A program made the position numbers and the translations under genes. 64,000 nt of DNA. Source: Phytophthora quininea (taxonomy: Eukaryota; Oomycota; Peronosporomycetes; Peronosporales; Peronosporaceae). The stretch is from NCBI GenBank assembly GCA_011947345.1, contig JAAVTG010000645.1, positions 62,001 through 126,000 on the forward strand, read 5' to 3'. This document shows positions 32,343 through 44,180 of this stretch, one piece after another (the first letter of the stretch is position 1; each line of letters begins with the position of its first letter). Below the pieces are notes generated by a model. The model saw only the letters and a program-made list of their open reading frames with translations, did not search any database and was not told the origin of the DNA.

Positions 32343-33461
32343 TTGTTGGTTGTTTCCCTGTTCCTCCTCTTCCCGATTGTCGATTTACAAGTCGGGACGA
32401 AGAGCAAGGGTCCAAGGACCGGCACGCAACGATACAAGTCGCTCAAGAACCACAGACATCAAGACAAGCTTACCTGGACGGTGAAAGCGGGCCAAAACGA
32501 TGATAAACGATCCTCAAGGGGATTCGGCACAAGGACTACACGCCATCCCGGAGGAGCTCTCGCGAATTTTCCTGGGGTGACCCTGTCTGAGGTCTTGCAT
32601 TCCGCGTTCAAGACCCCTCCGGCAGCCGACTGTACGCCCTGGGCGACAAAAGGAGTCACCGCCTTCGCCACAGAAGGGTCCACATTTTACGACATCCTGG
32701 AGGAGCTGTGGAGAGAACTCAGAGAGCGGGTGAAAAGTGTAGCAATTAAACAAAAAGGTGTCTGGTCGACTGAAGATCCAGTGATAGGATCATGGTCCAA
32801 GATGATGCAGTTTAAGTACAACAACCACATCATCGACAGCGACAAGAGCGAACATGCTTGGAATCTCTGGATGGCTTCCAAATGCGGTAACACTGTCAAG
32901 TCGCTGGTTTACGAGCACGGCCTCGCTATCACAAAGGCTCAGGATCTCGAAGAATTTCTGGCCGCCTGTAGTCGTCCTGACACTGACCACGCTGGCTCAA
33001 CTGCCGAGAAAACGTATCGAGAGGTTTCTAAAGAACTTAAAGAGCATTGCGAGCAGACATTTCGCGCGGATCCAGTTGTATGGAGGATGTGGGCCAACCA
33101 CATTACTCGAAATCTTGGTTGTTCAACTTGGGATGCCGCTCTATTGGAGTCGCCACCAGAGTATATAGCACATTTACTTGAGGGTGCCAACTCAGAAACG
33201 CAACACCGGCTGGCGACGCTGGCAAGGTCAGCGCAGATGGCTCTGGAATGTGAAGGCGCCCCCATTGCCGAATCCCAGCAGTTGCACCGAGATGTTAAGG
33301 TCCTGTACTTTCTCTTGGACGATCATGTTCACGCTTTAGCATCCAGGAAGGCGGTTATCGAGGCATTCATGAGAGATCTTGCACAGACGGCTCTCGGCAA
33401 AGTAGTAGTCGATCCGCTCTCAACAACTGAAAACATCGATGACGTAGAGCACGCAGAGTAG
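32343..33461 (+). CDS. Unidentified 372-codon ORF, probably element-associated
   Basis: The longest intact frame in the repeat-rich half. It has no early ATG (the frame opens with a TTG and the first Met is deep inside), so the true start is in an upstream exon or lost. The protein is acidic and helical with a basic head (KSKGPRTGTQRYKSLKNHRH), then FATEGSTFYDILEELWRELR, EHAWNLWMASKCGNTVKSLV, VVWRMWANHITRNLGCSTWD and VKVLYFLLDDHVHALASRKA. The Trp-rich helices have no catalytic signature I know. It is next to a mariner-type transposase on the other strand and may be the accessory ORF of an element or a host orphan. Confidence 0.5.
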   Translation: MLVVSLFLLFPIVDLQVGTKSKGPRTGTQRYKSLKNHRHQDKLTWTVKAGQNDDKRSSRGFGTRTTRHPGGALANFPGVTLSEVLHSAFKTPPAADCTPWATKGVTAFATEGSTFYDILEELWRELRERVKSVAIKQKGVWSTEDPVIGSWSKMMQFKYNNHIIDSDKSEHAWNLWMASKCGNTVKSLVYEHGLAITKAQDLEEFLAACSRPDTDHAGSTAEKTYREVSKELKEHCEQTFRADPVVWRMWANHITRNLGCSTWDAALLESPPEYIAHLLEGANSETQHRLATLARSAQMALECEGAPIAESQQLHRDVKVLYFLLDDHVHALASRKAVIEAFMRDLAQTALGKVVVDPLSTTENIDDVEHAE

Positions 33462-33626
33462 TTTATTTATGCACGAGTTTATCACGGATCAGCCCTGGCT
33501 AATTACCTCCACGAATATCAATAAAGTCCAAGTTCTCGTCTGGATGCGCATGCGAATCCCAAATGTCTGGAACATGCTTTTATCCGTTGACATTGGCCCT
33601 GTTGGGTCAAAATGACCCTGAACCTT

Positions 33627-34348
33627 TCAGCCGCAATGCTCAAAAACTCTCCCCATACGGAAGCTTTCAAACCGGCGAAATGTCTTCACAATAAATGCCA
33701 GCAAATCGCGCCCACTTGATTCGTTGTGGTGGCGCTGGAATGTCTTCTTTGCGTAGCCGAACATATAGTCGATGGAGTTGAGGAATGGGCAATATGCTGG
33801 CAGAAAGATCGGCACAATGCCAACAACTCCGAGGAGGTGCACGATGTCCGGGTGCCTGTGGATCGAAACACCGTCAAGGATCCAAATCGAATGAGAACCA
33901 GGATACTATCGCACACAACTTCTAGTCGAGTAGATAAAATCCTGACAGCACTTTAAAAATTTAGCGCGGTCAAACGTGCCAGGGGAATCGTAGAAGTCGA
34001 TAAGTCCATGCACTCCAATGAAAGCTAGAATCGACACCCTTGGCTTCCGTTGGAAATCGCCACGAATTGCAAGTTTCCTCCCTTGAGAACGTATCCGCGC
34101 TTTCTAATCGTGCCGCGGTTGTTGAATGAGGCTTCATCGAGAAACACCAAGTTGTGATGGCTCCAATCAATGCCATGCAACTCCTCCACAAAGCGGAAAA
34201 CATCTTGTTCCTTGATATGCATTTGCGCGGCGCTCCAGTACTTTGTAAGTAAGCCCACAGCCATGAATAATTCTCCACACAGAAGCTGTTGAAACGACCA
34301 AGTACACGCAGTGAAAAGCAATGTTATCGCATCAAAGACAGTAGACAT
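33627..34348 (-). mobile_element. Mariner/IS630-type DDE_3 transposase fragment, frameshifted
   Basis: Minus-strand catalytic pieces: NLVFLDEASFNNRGTIRKRG (second Asp region) at 34025-34348 and VPIFLPAYCPFLNSIDYMFG then KKTFQRHHNES at 33627-33842. The LPAYCPxLNxI(E/D) string is the third catalytic block of Tc1/mariner-IS630 transposases; here the acidic residue reads Asp. The middle is in a third frame. Confidence 0.65.
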
Positions 34349-34481
34349 GTACTGGCGAGGAATCAGCCGCTACTTGTCGTGGTTGTATCACAACAAACGA
34401 AATGTGCTTAGTGATGAAATTCTTTCTTTGGTATAACCTACAAAATGACGGAGACGTGGCGTCCCTGTCAAGCGACCGCAT

Positions 34482-34970
34482 TTATCGTTTTTTTACTGGC
34501 AACCCATTGCTACCTCCCATTACATACGACTTGCATCGTGTTGAGGACTTTGAACAATTTCCCGTGTCGTTGAGAAACCACCTGCTGCGAAGAAAAAAAT
34601 GTGTTTCAGCACCAATTTTGGCGCAGGAACGTCGTTTTTCTGACCAATCAAATGTCTGGATTTTGTTGGGAAAAGAAAAAAGTTGTTGCTGCTGCCAGTG
34701 ATGGCGACCACTGATAGCTGTCGATTCGCCAATTCGTATCAAACCATCAAGTTGGTCCGCACTTGCTCCGTAGGCGAGCATACACAGAGCATTAGTGATC
34801 TTTTGCTCTGGAAGAAACCCTAGAAGACCGGTTGTATCTGCTCTTTGCGTAAAATAATTGTTCTCGCTATCCTCGACGAGAGCAATGACTATGCACTCGA
34901 ACAAACAACGCTGCATTCGAAATATGCGGCGGAAATTTCCTGGACCCAGCAAAACATGTTAACAATTTTA
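34482..34970 (-). mobile_element. PIF/Harbinger transposase N-terminal fragment
   Basis: Reads FRRIFRMQRCLFECIVIALV, then YFTQRADTTGLLGFLPEQKI and NALCMLAYGASADQLDGLIR, IGESTA. This is the helical head that precedes the DDE domain in PIF/Harbinger (HARBI1-like) proteins. The frame degenerates after IGESTA. Confidence 0.65.
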
Positions 34971-37850
34971 TACAAGGTAACGCTACGTACGTGCATCATA
35001 GGTTGGGGTATCGTCAAAGTAATCTGCCATCAACTCTTCTCCCCATCGCGCCCGCTTTAGCTCTTTATCTGCTCGCTTCCCGGGTTCAGAGCCTCATCGC
35101 TTGTACATTGGCGATTGTATCACGCTCGTCAGGACGAATTGCCTGAAATATTTATCGTCGGACTCGTCTTCGTCTTGTAGGGTCCCTGGCACGTACAGCG
35201 GAAAGCCCGACATCACCTTGATAGTGCTGCCCTGCCCCAAGTTTCTTGGATAGGGGGATAAGTCCTTGGTTAGGTCTTCGTGGTGTGGGAAATGAAGGAG
35301 CGCACAGGTCTTATTATAAAACTCAAGGTTTAATAGCCTTAAGCCTTAGGATAAGACCTGGAGATGCTCTGACGGGGCGAGGGATCTTGCTTTGTATAAT
35401 GTCCGTACACTGTCCGCCTGAGTGTAACACTGTCTATTTGACTACTCCCTGTTTAGTATAACTTTCAGATTCTGATATGGTTCTGTTTACTATATAGCAT
35501 AATTCTCATGTATATTATATTGGAGCTTCTCACCCTCTAAAACCCGCAGTTGCGCAAAACGGAAAGTGAATCTACAGCATTGTACTATGCTATTATAACA
35601 TACTACGCATTCACAATGGTGTGTAGCCTACTACGATTACGTTTTGGGGGCGTGAAGGCTGCAGCAGCATCGAATAGCATATTCCTTTGTCAGGCATGCG
35701 CTCTATTAGGGAGGTGTCGATAATATTGGCTGCATTTACGTAAAAGAAAAGGTTATATAATAACGTAATATGTTTTGTAAATGGATCATTGGTGTTGTGT
35801 TCCATTTCGACGGCATATGTATCACATAAGAATATGGAAATACGTGTGATATGTAATACGGGGCTCTTGGAAGGATAGTTTAGAATATTACGATCTGGAT
35901 GAAACAGGTGGTATTATATTACTTCCTATGCGTGTAATTTCAACATGATTATTGCGGATTTTTGCATCACTGGATAACAACAATTGCATCGTCGGTGTTT
36001 TAGTGAGAGATTTACCTGGCTTCAACATGCTGCACATGCTTGAAGCACTGGATGTCGTGAGCAAGTAAATTAAGATTTTAATGCTACCGTATATATCGCT
36101 GAAGGCCGTGGTGTGTGCCATACTTTGCACGTGCCTGAACTGAATGAAACGCTGCTATTAGGCCCATTAGGGATCAGTGGTACCCGACGCAAAGCGCTGG
36201 AACACGTATACGTGTACATGTTCTGGGACGTGGGTGTCGCTCACCTTTTGTTGGTTTCTAGCGTTTTGTTGGACAGCGCACGTGGGTGGAGCATTGACAA
36301 ACGCTCCCTCTCGCTACTACTGCGCTAGCTACATGGGATGCACTCCACCAATTAGACATGCTGCTATGACCAATATCGCGTGCACCATGACTTGAGAGCT
36401 CGCCCCGACACGTAGGTAGATTGTTTTTACACATGTCACGCACATCTCCTGTAGGTTACCGCATGTACCGCACAAGTGAGGACCAATGCTATGTGGGTGC
36501 AACGCCTCTCGGGTTGTCGAATAGTACCAATGGCTGTATTGGCACATTAGCTACACGAGTCGCCTTTTATCAGAAACGTTGTTATTCGCTCCCCGCGTGA
36601 GAGGCGACACGACTTGGGAACGGTATTCGCGCCGGGCACGAAGATCCGTGCACGTCGTGTTATCTCCTGGAGGCTGTCGCATGTACAGCACGCGCACGCG
36701 TTGAGTATCACCATTTGCAGATAAGTTTGTGTCGCTTCTGTGATATCTGAAATGGGTAGGTTGCCCATGACTGTAGCCTTCAGCGCTGCCTATGTTGATG
36801 CAGTGTTTGGTCGTACTGTCAGCGTCCGAATTTTTACACGACCCACAAACACGTCTACACGATGTAGATACTGCACCTACGCATCGCGAACGAAACATCC
36901 TTGCTATTAACCCGCGGTTTATTTGACCTCTTATAACTGTTTCACGTGTGTCCTAGACAACGCTGCACACAGTTACCGGCCTCACTGGCGTGAGAACGGT
37001 TGGAAGTATCGATAATCATTCATCTATCTGCATTTGTTAACACGTTGGGGGAAAAACACGTAAAAACGCTACAGGTGTACAACCACACTTCGAAGATATA
37101 CACAGATATTGTACACGTACTGCAGGCTGCGAGCTCATGAAAACGTAGCAGCAGTTGGTTGACGGACGGTACCACGATAGTTACACAGGGGCGACCATCT
37201 TTGACGGAGACTACTGCGTCAGTTACGACATGGTTGCAAGTAATGTTTCCCGCGTGCTTGAGCAACGTGCTTCACGCGTGCACCGCATACGAAGTGAAAC
37301 AGCCACGGTATCGCCAAGTGGTTACCTAGGTCTCTCTCAACTGCTTCACGTGTGTCCTGGCAACGCTACGTGATGTTACTGGCCATGGAAATCATAGCCT
37401 ATCTGCAGTTGCTAACACTTTCGTGTTAGAAAAACTACACGTATGTGTGACTGAAAACACTACACGAATGAGACTACTCACTTCGTATATGCAGCTTCAG
37501 TACATGTACCGCATACTGCGTGCTCCCGTGCACGTGACAGTAGTTAGATGCCACGACAGTTACACACAGGGGCTGTTATCGTTGACGCAGACTACTGCTG
37601 AAATACATGCATGGCTATAAGCGATATTTTGTGTGCACTTGATCTGAGCTACACTACAATACCTTCGTAGTTTTATCTGCAACAGAAAATTGTATTCAGT
37701 TGTGACTGACCTTTGTGGAGTGTTGAAGCAGATATCTTCACTGTACGCACTTTCGATTTTAAATAGAGCGATGGAGTGTGCACAGACACAGCTCTATTCT
37801 GAAGATGCAATGGCGGTGCTGGACAACAGGAGTATATTTGACGTTGTATT
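34971..37850. repeat. AT-rich gene desert with an imperfect 0.4-kb tandem duplication
   Basis: No coding potential in 2.9 kb. Two related units begin ctgtttcacgtgtgtcct (36938) and ctgcttcacgtgtgtcct (37341), and both later contain ccacgayagttacaca(ca)gggg (37172 and 37551) followed by an acgSagactactgc block. Looser relatives (gcatgtaccgca, gcatgtacagcacg) occur near 36470 and 36680. Confidence 0.5.
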
Positions 37851-38019
37851 TGTTTGCAAGCTCCAGTGTTCTCTTACGGACAGCTCGACGTGGCACTATC
37901 ACGAGCGAGGTCGAAAGTGCATCACGATCATGGCGGACGACTCCGCCATCGAGAAGGACGCTGTGCACACGAAGAACATTGTCTACCGCGAGATCTTCGT
38001 CGCTTACCGGGGCTGCTAA
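37851..38019 (+). mobile_element. Helitron helicase C-terminus
   Basis: APVFSYGQLDVALSRARSK followed, one frame over, by MADDSAIEKDAVHTKNIVYR then EIFV. The FS(H/Y)GQLxVALSRxRS block is helicase motif VI of the Pif1-like part of Helitron RepHel proteins, and TKNIVYREI is its usual end. Only the last about 55 residues survive. Confidence 0.7.
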
Positions 38020-38284
38020 CTGCATCAATACGTGTCTACCTTTGCATTTGACATCTTTGTCTGCGTCTCCAACATGGTCCACAGCCCCATCCCGCTGCCG
38101 AGCGACAGCGAAGGCGGCATTGGCGAGTAGTGGAGCGAGATGTAAATCGAGCGGAACGGGTTGCATTGAACCATGTCCTATCGCCCACTTACGCGGGCGA
38201 CTCCAATGCCAGTTTTGCTTCGCAATAAGGCCATAACCTGTTTGTGTGCCAGCGGTCATTTCGTACTTCAATTACGGCTTCAGG

Positions 38285-38375
38285 ATTGGTGCGAATTAAA
38301 GGGACCGCAGGGACCGCTGACTCAAATGGCCATCTAAAACTGTGAGTAGTGCAGAGAGACCCGCGATCGGAACGG
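38285..38375 (+). repeat. Possible Helitron 3' terminal region
   Basis: gctgactcaaatggccatct, then gagtagtgcag and gatcggaacggagt, matches a second copy at 56645-56722. It lies about 270 bases past the helicase stop, where a Helitron 3' end would be. A terminal CTRR is not clear at this copy. Confidence 0.35.
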
Positions 38376-38599
38376 AGTGCATCTATTTTCTTCTTCACCC
38401 GCGTACACGGGCGTCGTCAAAAACGACACAGCAGTTGTAGTAAGCAAAGCACAAGGCGAATATTGGACGTGGCTTGATTCACCACTTGTGACAGATTTGT
38501 GCTTGGCTTGTGCGTGCTCTGCCATCCAAAAACACGCAATGCAGCGGAATAGAGCACTATCGCTATCTGAGGTACGACATCGCATTACAGTATTTCCAC

Positions 38600-39674
38600 A
38601 CTAGCACGTTCACTATGGGCCGCTACGTCCAAGCCTTCGCAGTACTTCTAGCAGCTCGAAGACAACAAGTGCATGGTCGAGGGCAGAATCGAGCAAATAA
38701 ATTATTAGCGCTCACGCGTATTCGTCTCGCGTTGCGGGAGCGAAATTACCTGACTGCTAATGTGCTCATTTCACTGTCGAAGAGTCCGTGGACTGTGATG
38801 TACGCAGAGCAAGACGACAGCGCATCCCTAGCAGTTGTTTCCCATACCTGTCAAGGAGTTCGACTTGCTGCTGGCAGCAATTTCGCGTCACTACGTTGTC
38901 AAGAGCGGTCCAGGAAAAAGCAGGCGACCAGCCCGTCTTTTCGACAAAAACAACATACTAGCGTGAATCTTGCATTTTTGCACAGCAGCAGTGGAGGCTA
39001 AAACGATGTGCGAGATGTTTGGAGTACCACCAGCGACACTATCGAGGGTACTCAAGCATGCAGAAGTAGTTTTAGCCAAGTCGCTCCGGGATGTTCCTGC
39101 CGCTCGGATTTGTTGGCCGTCAGTTGTGGAGCGGCAGCAATGGGCAACTAGCGTTGAGTTGAAGGAGCCACTTATTCGGGGTTGCTTTTGCGTTGCTGAT
39201 GGAAAATACTACGCGGTTCATGCTCCAACAGCCAGCGACTTGCAGAACTCAATTTTAACGGTAAGGTCTAGCTGTCGTTTATTTGATTTTGGCTCAGAGT
39301 GCTTACGAGTATCTTTTCGAAAAGGGTAGCTGCATGCAGTAATGGTGACAGGCGCCTTGTGCTTCGGATTTGACGGACCTTTGATCTGGGGCCGCCACAA
39401 CTTTCCTGGCTCTTGGAATGACGGCGAGATGAGTCGTCGTTTGCAATCCCGTCTTGTTGATCCTGCGAAAACACTTAAGGGCTGTTGTTGCGCAACAGAT
39501 TCAACTTTTCCTGCCAGCAACGCACTCACAGGAAATACCATTACGCCGCTAAAAGATTGGACTTTAGAAAACGCGAGCCCGGCTTGCAGACAAGGACTGA
39601 TTGCAATGAGTAATTTGATAATGGCGATTCGGAAACCAGCGGAGCGGTGGGGGTGGGGGGTCCAAGGTGTCTAA
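38600..39674 (+). mobile_element. Harbinger-like DDE_4 transposase, degenerate
   Basis: Frames join as NLAFLH/FCTAAVEAKTMCEMFGVPPA TL (HTH head), WPSVVERQQWATSVELKEPL, CFCVADGKYYAVHAPTASDL (first Asp, in VADGK) and then GALCFGFDGPLIWGRHNFPG, SWNDGEMSRRL and CCATDSTFPASNALTGN (second Asp). The order is that of Harbinger DDE_Tnp_4 proteins. It is broken by at least two frameshifts and is truncated before the final Glu. Confidence 0.7.
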
Positions 39675-40685
39675 ACAATTGCTGTTGCCGCTCCCATTCA
39701 ATCCTGAGAGGCGTGGCAAAAGACTAGACAATATCTATCAGTGGTACAATATTCGGGTGCGGACGACAGGAATAAGTCAGATTAGAAGTGTCTACATGCA
39801 ATAAAAATATGTGAATCCACTAGTTCTTCGCAGCTACTTCAACTACCGTTTGGACAGTATGATCGAGTTCGATCAAAAGCTGTGGATAAGACTCACTAGT
39901 GCTATACTGATAATTGGAACACTGAAGCTGTACATGAAGCTATACATCGGTCTCTGCAAAGGTGAGTCGAGTCTACCCAGTAGTAGTGCTACTCATTCAC
40001 AAGACAGTAGCCTCGATAACTCAAGTTTTTGATGTAGGTAAGCATGAATATACGAGCCGACACGGTTAGCTATCTCTGGATCTACTCTTCGGCTTCAGCT
40101 CTTGCTGGTGTCATCCCAAAGACCTTGGCCATCACCAACATCATAAGTTGTTAGTTTTGAGCATCATGGGCACTTTAACTGCAAATCGGAAGTGACGTTC
40201 ATGGGACTCACGTGCCGCATCGCGTTCCTCGCGTTTGCGGAGGGCCTCAGCATCACGAGCCGCTTGACGCTCCTCCGTCGTCATAACGACCCCGCCAAAA
40301 TTTGATTCGTCACCACGAGCCCTCGGTAAGGCATCAGACGCCACCTTATCCATCAGTTTGTCGAGGCGAAGGCATCGTTGAGTTGTTTGGCTCAACAATG
40401 TGGTTGTACGTGTGCCTTCATCACTCGCTCTCGAGGTGTTTCTGGCGCTCGTCGAGCATGGGGGAACCAAAACGACAAAAGTATGTAGAATAGTCCATGT
40501 CATAGGTACGTTTCAAAATCTAGATGTTTAAAATAGTTTAGGATGTTTCAAATTAGAGCACTGTCTCAGTGTATGAGACATCTCAATCTACTATTTAAAC
40601 TTAAGTTTATACTTACATTAGTTAAATTTTCAGCCAATCAGAAGTCCGGATTTTGTGACTGACATGGCGACAGACACGCATTTTA
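39675..40685. other. No recognisable gene
   Basis: The minus frame 40141-40503 contains a charged segment (MTTEERQAARDAEALRKREE) that could be the end of an element protein, but no domain is recognisable. Confidence 0.3.
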
Positions 40686-40694
40686 TTGTTTAAG

Positions 40695-41012
40695 ATGAGC
40701 CACTCATGGTTCCCTGCTGGTGTCGATTGGATTGCCGAGGCTACCTTAGTCGACACCGACGAGCCTTGGCGTTGTTGGTGGGTGACCAACCCCAGTCGCC
40801 ACCCTTACAACACGCACTTCCGCCCTTGCAACCCCGAATTTCCGCTCTTCGTTCCTGGTGATTTCTCTGAGCGCAGCGTCGACAATGAGGTCGAGCCAGA
40901 TATCGATGAGCGCGAGGATCCGCCGGCGGTCGTCTCGCCAAGTGCTCCACGTCCGTTGAATCGAGCAGGGCTGCAGATCTTCGACGGAGAGGACGAGCGC
41001 GATGCTGCGTAG
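40695..41012 (+). CDS. Hypothetical 105-residue protein
   Basis: Starts at the ATG at 40695 (MSHSWFPAGVDWIAEATLVD). Trp-rich N-terminal half (EPWRCWWVTNPSRHPY), acidic/proline C-terminal half. No known domain. It contains one TCGCCAAGT copy (40936), the repeated motif of the adjoining Gypsy element, so it may belong to that element's 3' side. Confidence 0.35.
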   Translation: MSHSWFPAGVDWIAEATLVDTDEPWRCWWVTNPSRHPYNTHFRPCNPEFPLFVPGDFSERSVDNEVEPDIDEREDPPAVVSPSAPRPLNRAGLQIFDGEDERDAA

Positions 41013-41370
41013 CAGCACTGAAGTTCCGTAGCGAGGGCTAGCTCGCTGAGTCGGTCGTGCTTCATATTTCTTCCTTTTCGTGCTGCCAGCACTCGTAGCG
41101 TAAGTAAATGGAGAAAGATCTTTTTGCTGGCAGATGAAGACTTTTGCTGGGTATTCTGTTGGCTCGTCGGGTCTTGGAACTACGACTCCACTTTGGTCCG
41201 TCGAGCGTTTCACCATATAATTCACTGAGTAGCTCAGAGAGTCTAAAGCAGTCGTTGCTCCGGATGCCACATTTCATTTTCCATACAATTATGCAGTGGA
41301 CGCAGTAGCGTTTACTCACTCATTCAGCCTGCTGTCTTCACTGAATGGTGGTTCATCATTTGCGCTGTGA

Positions 41371-42340
41371 TTAGTCTTCGTCTGCAACTTGCACCATTTG
41401 CAGACGGTTCTCACGTTTCTTCTGTCGAAGGTAATCGAACAGCAGACCTCCACACGACAGGTTTGACAGAGGTTCCCATGTAGGTTCCTCGTAGCCCACC
41501 CATTTGACTTTGAACAATCGCTGAGTTCTCTCCGTGCTATTAGTGAGCGGTAGTTTGTCGTCTAGAATCTTCTCCACCTCGTAGCGATTGGTTTCTACAT
41601 TTGGTACCCAACTATCTTCCGGCAACAGTTCTTCATCAAAGTCAAAACGGTCGTTTTCGGACATATCGCCAACTAAACGAGTCGTAGGTCGTTTGCCAAT
41701 TCCCGTCACCTTCTTCAAGCGGGAGACGTGAACCACAGGATAGAATCTGTAGCCGCTTTTGTCCGGCAATTCGAGCTCGTATGCAAATTCCTCTACCTTG
41801 CGCTTAACGCGAAACGGGCCATGCCATCTGTGAGCCAACTTTTTGTCAATCCAGATTTCACTCGCTCCATGAATAACCACACCTGGTCATCCTCTTTGAA
41901 TAGAGATTGGTGTGACTCGCCAAGTTCACTTCCAGTGTCATCAGACTCTTCTTGTTCGACAACACCGTTGTCGGAGGACTCGCCGAGTTGGTTTCTCCCT
42001 GAATTGGCCCTTGGGATGACTCTCTGTTAAGCGCGACTTAGCGAGTTATTATGCTTCTCCGCTCGTCGAGTCTTCTCAGCAATTTGGTAATCTCTCGCCA
42101 ATGTTAACGCCACTTCTCGTTGTCTGTTGGCTTCTCTACGCCACCCTGATGCATCTGGTGGATTCGCTGAGTTGGTTCTTCTCCTCACCGATGTAGTCAT
42201 TGCCTTGAGCGTTGACTGGGCATCCCATCCGTGTACCAAGTAGAATGGGTCTCTCGCCGAGTCGAATCTCGTGAGTTGTTGATGGCATAGACCAGTTTCT
42301 CCGCGACATTATCCCAGTCAGCTTGAAGAGGGTGTTCGAC
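41371..42340 (-). mobile_element. Ty3/Gypsy integrase C-terminus with chromodomain
   Basis: 41371-41880 reads WHGPFRVKRKVEEFAYELEL, then FYPVVHVSRLKKV (the GPY/F-like module) and finally a chromodomain, YEVEKILDDKLPL...RLFKVKWVGYEEPTWEPLSNL, in which the aromatic cage and the E-x-TWEP signature are visible. A chromodomain at the integrase end targets insertion to modified histones. The segment between 41880 and 42340 is frame-broken but keeps EIRLGERPILLGT. Confidence 0.8.
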
Positions 42341-42860
42341 ATAGACTCGGACTGTTTGAATGACTGTCTTCACGCTGCGTTCTTTTGCCCATTCGCTTGC
42401 GGGCGGTAGCTTAGCGTGGCACGCGACCTCGATTGTATCATTTCAGCAAAGGCTTGAAACACTTCGCCCATAAAGCGCGGATCTCTATCATGTCTAATTA
42501 ATGACGGCGCTCCGAATCGCCTGAACACACACTCTTCGAATACTTTGGCAACTTCGAGCGCCTCTGTGTTGCTCATCGCTTTCGCGATAATGTAGCCTGT
42601 AAAGTGATCTTGGAATAATAGCAATGCTGTGTTCCCTCGCTGTGTCTTCGGCAACAGTATAACAAAGTCCATGGACACCACGTCAAAAGGTCGGTCTGAT
42701 ACAACATTGCCCGGTGAGTACCCCTCAATGCTGGTTTACTCTTGCTAGTATTGCAGTCTTCACAGGCCTGCACGTGCTTGAGGACGTCTGCGTACAAGCT
42801 TATTCAGTAGTAGTCAGTCTTAACTCTGTGGTACGTTCATACAATCCCTGGTGTCCTCCT
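42341..42860 (-). mobile_element. Ty3/Gypsy integrase zinc finger and DDE core
   Basis: The H2C2 finger is split: CHDSIEGGHQGLYERT (ends the 42800-43816 frame) and HVQACEDCNTSKS. The catalytic core has SMDFVILLPKTQRGN (first Asp), IRHDRDPRFMGEVF (second Asp) and LSYRPQANGQ, where the reading breaks just before the catalytic Glu. The integrase is therefore not intact. Confidence 0.75.
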
Positions 42861-43880
42861 TCAATGGAGTCGTGGCAATTTTGTAGGATTTCGTCGATCA
42901 GTGTAGTCGGCACCACTAACCTAAGTTTCGTGGTGTTCTCGCCGGGTTCGTCCTGACTTTCTACGTAATATAGGAGGTTGTCTTCGCTGAGTACGAAGGA
43001 GTCCGCAATTTTCCCCGCGTTCTTGGCTCTTCGGCGAGTTAACTTGTCAAAATCGCCAAGTAGGTAATTCTTCAAATCGGCCAACTTATACTCTTCGTCT
43101 TGAGCTCTGGAGATACACCCTCTACGTTCTGCCCGGACAACCGCTGGGTCAATGTCAAGTGCGTTAGGTTCTTCGCTTCGCTGAGTTGCGGATTCAGTCA
43201 TGTCTACCACTCGCTGAGTTGGTGGTGGCTCGTAGCGTGTTTCATAATGTTCGTTGGGTCCGTCGGACAGTCTTCGCCTTGGTGGCTCGACTTCTGGTGC
43301 TTGTTCAGATGATTCCTGGTGTTGGCCGTCTGTGAAGTGGACTCGGCGAGTTTGGCTCCTTGTGACAGCTGCCACCTTGGCTTGCTCTTTCTCCACCATT
43401 GGCTTGTCAGCGTAAATTACTTCGGGAATCTTGTTGAGTGTTTTCAACTCTATCTTGCGGTCGACATTCAGCACTACTCGTCCAGCTTGGGCTTCTAGTG
43501 TTTCTGTAGCCAACGAGTCTGCCGAGGCATTATAGCATCGTATTACATGCAGATATCGGACGGAATTCAGTTTTTTTACCAGTTGTTGGTGGCGTGACAG
43601 TTCCACCTGCAAGGTTTGTTTCCTGCAGGCGATCGCCCCCATGGATTGCTGGATTGCGAGCCGTGAATCGCCGACAATAATCAAATCAGTCACCCCTCGT
43701 TCCAGGGCGGCAGTCACCCCATTGTTCATGCCTGCATACTCGGCGATATTGACTGCCGTAGACGGTAGGTGAGCACTCGCAGCGATCTCAATGTCCCAAT
43801 GCGGTAAACGCCACAATATCCACGAGCAACTACCACAGCCACCATTTTTTCTGTCTTAGCTGATCCATCAAAAGAGAGGA
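42861..43880 (-). mobile_element. Second, archaeal-type RNase H domain of the Gypsy polyprotein
   Basis: After the usual RNase H comes a second RNase H fold: SFDGSAKTEKMVAVVV (first Asp, 43726-44181 frame), then, one frame over, NIAEYAGMNNGVTAALERGV (Glu), LIIVGDSRLAIQQSMGAI (Asp) and CYNASADSLATETL (last Asp). This is the DGS-EYxG-GDS-N-x-x-AD set of plant/archaeal-type RNase H. A Thr/Arg/Glu-rich tether follows, leading into the integrase. Dual RNase H Gypsy lineages are known from plants and oomycetes. Confidence 0.75.
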
Positions 43881-44180
43881 CGTGCCCCTCGAAGTCACGA
43901 GGCAGCCGGACATACAGCAGTTCTGGATCAAGGCGAATTTTCGCTGAGTTGGCCGATGGTGGGGCCAAATGCGCTAATGACTCGTCAAACCCAACGAACG
44001 GGGTTATGGTCGCATGTAACAGCTGTGCAAACGTGACATCCTTCTCTCGGACTCGCTTGATCACCAGATGGTATGGAGACAGAAGGACCGCAAAACTCAC
44101 TGCTCGACCGTAGAGCGTTTTCGACGTGAAGATCCATTCCAGTGTTGAGAACCGTGTGTAGACGTAGATAGTCTTCCCCA

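Noticed and set aside
37759..38271. 170-codon minus-strand frame
   Set aside because: Antisense to the Helitron helicase C-terminus, which has clear motifs.
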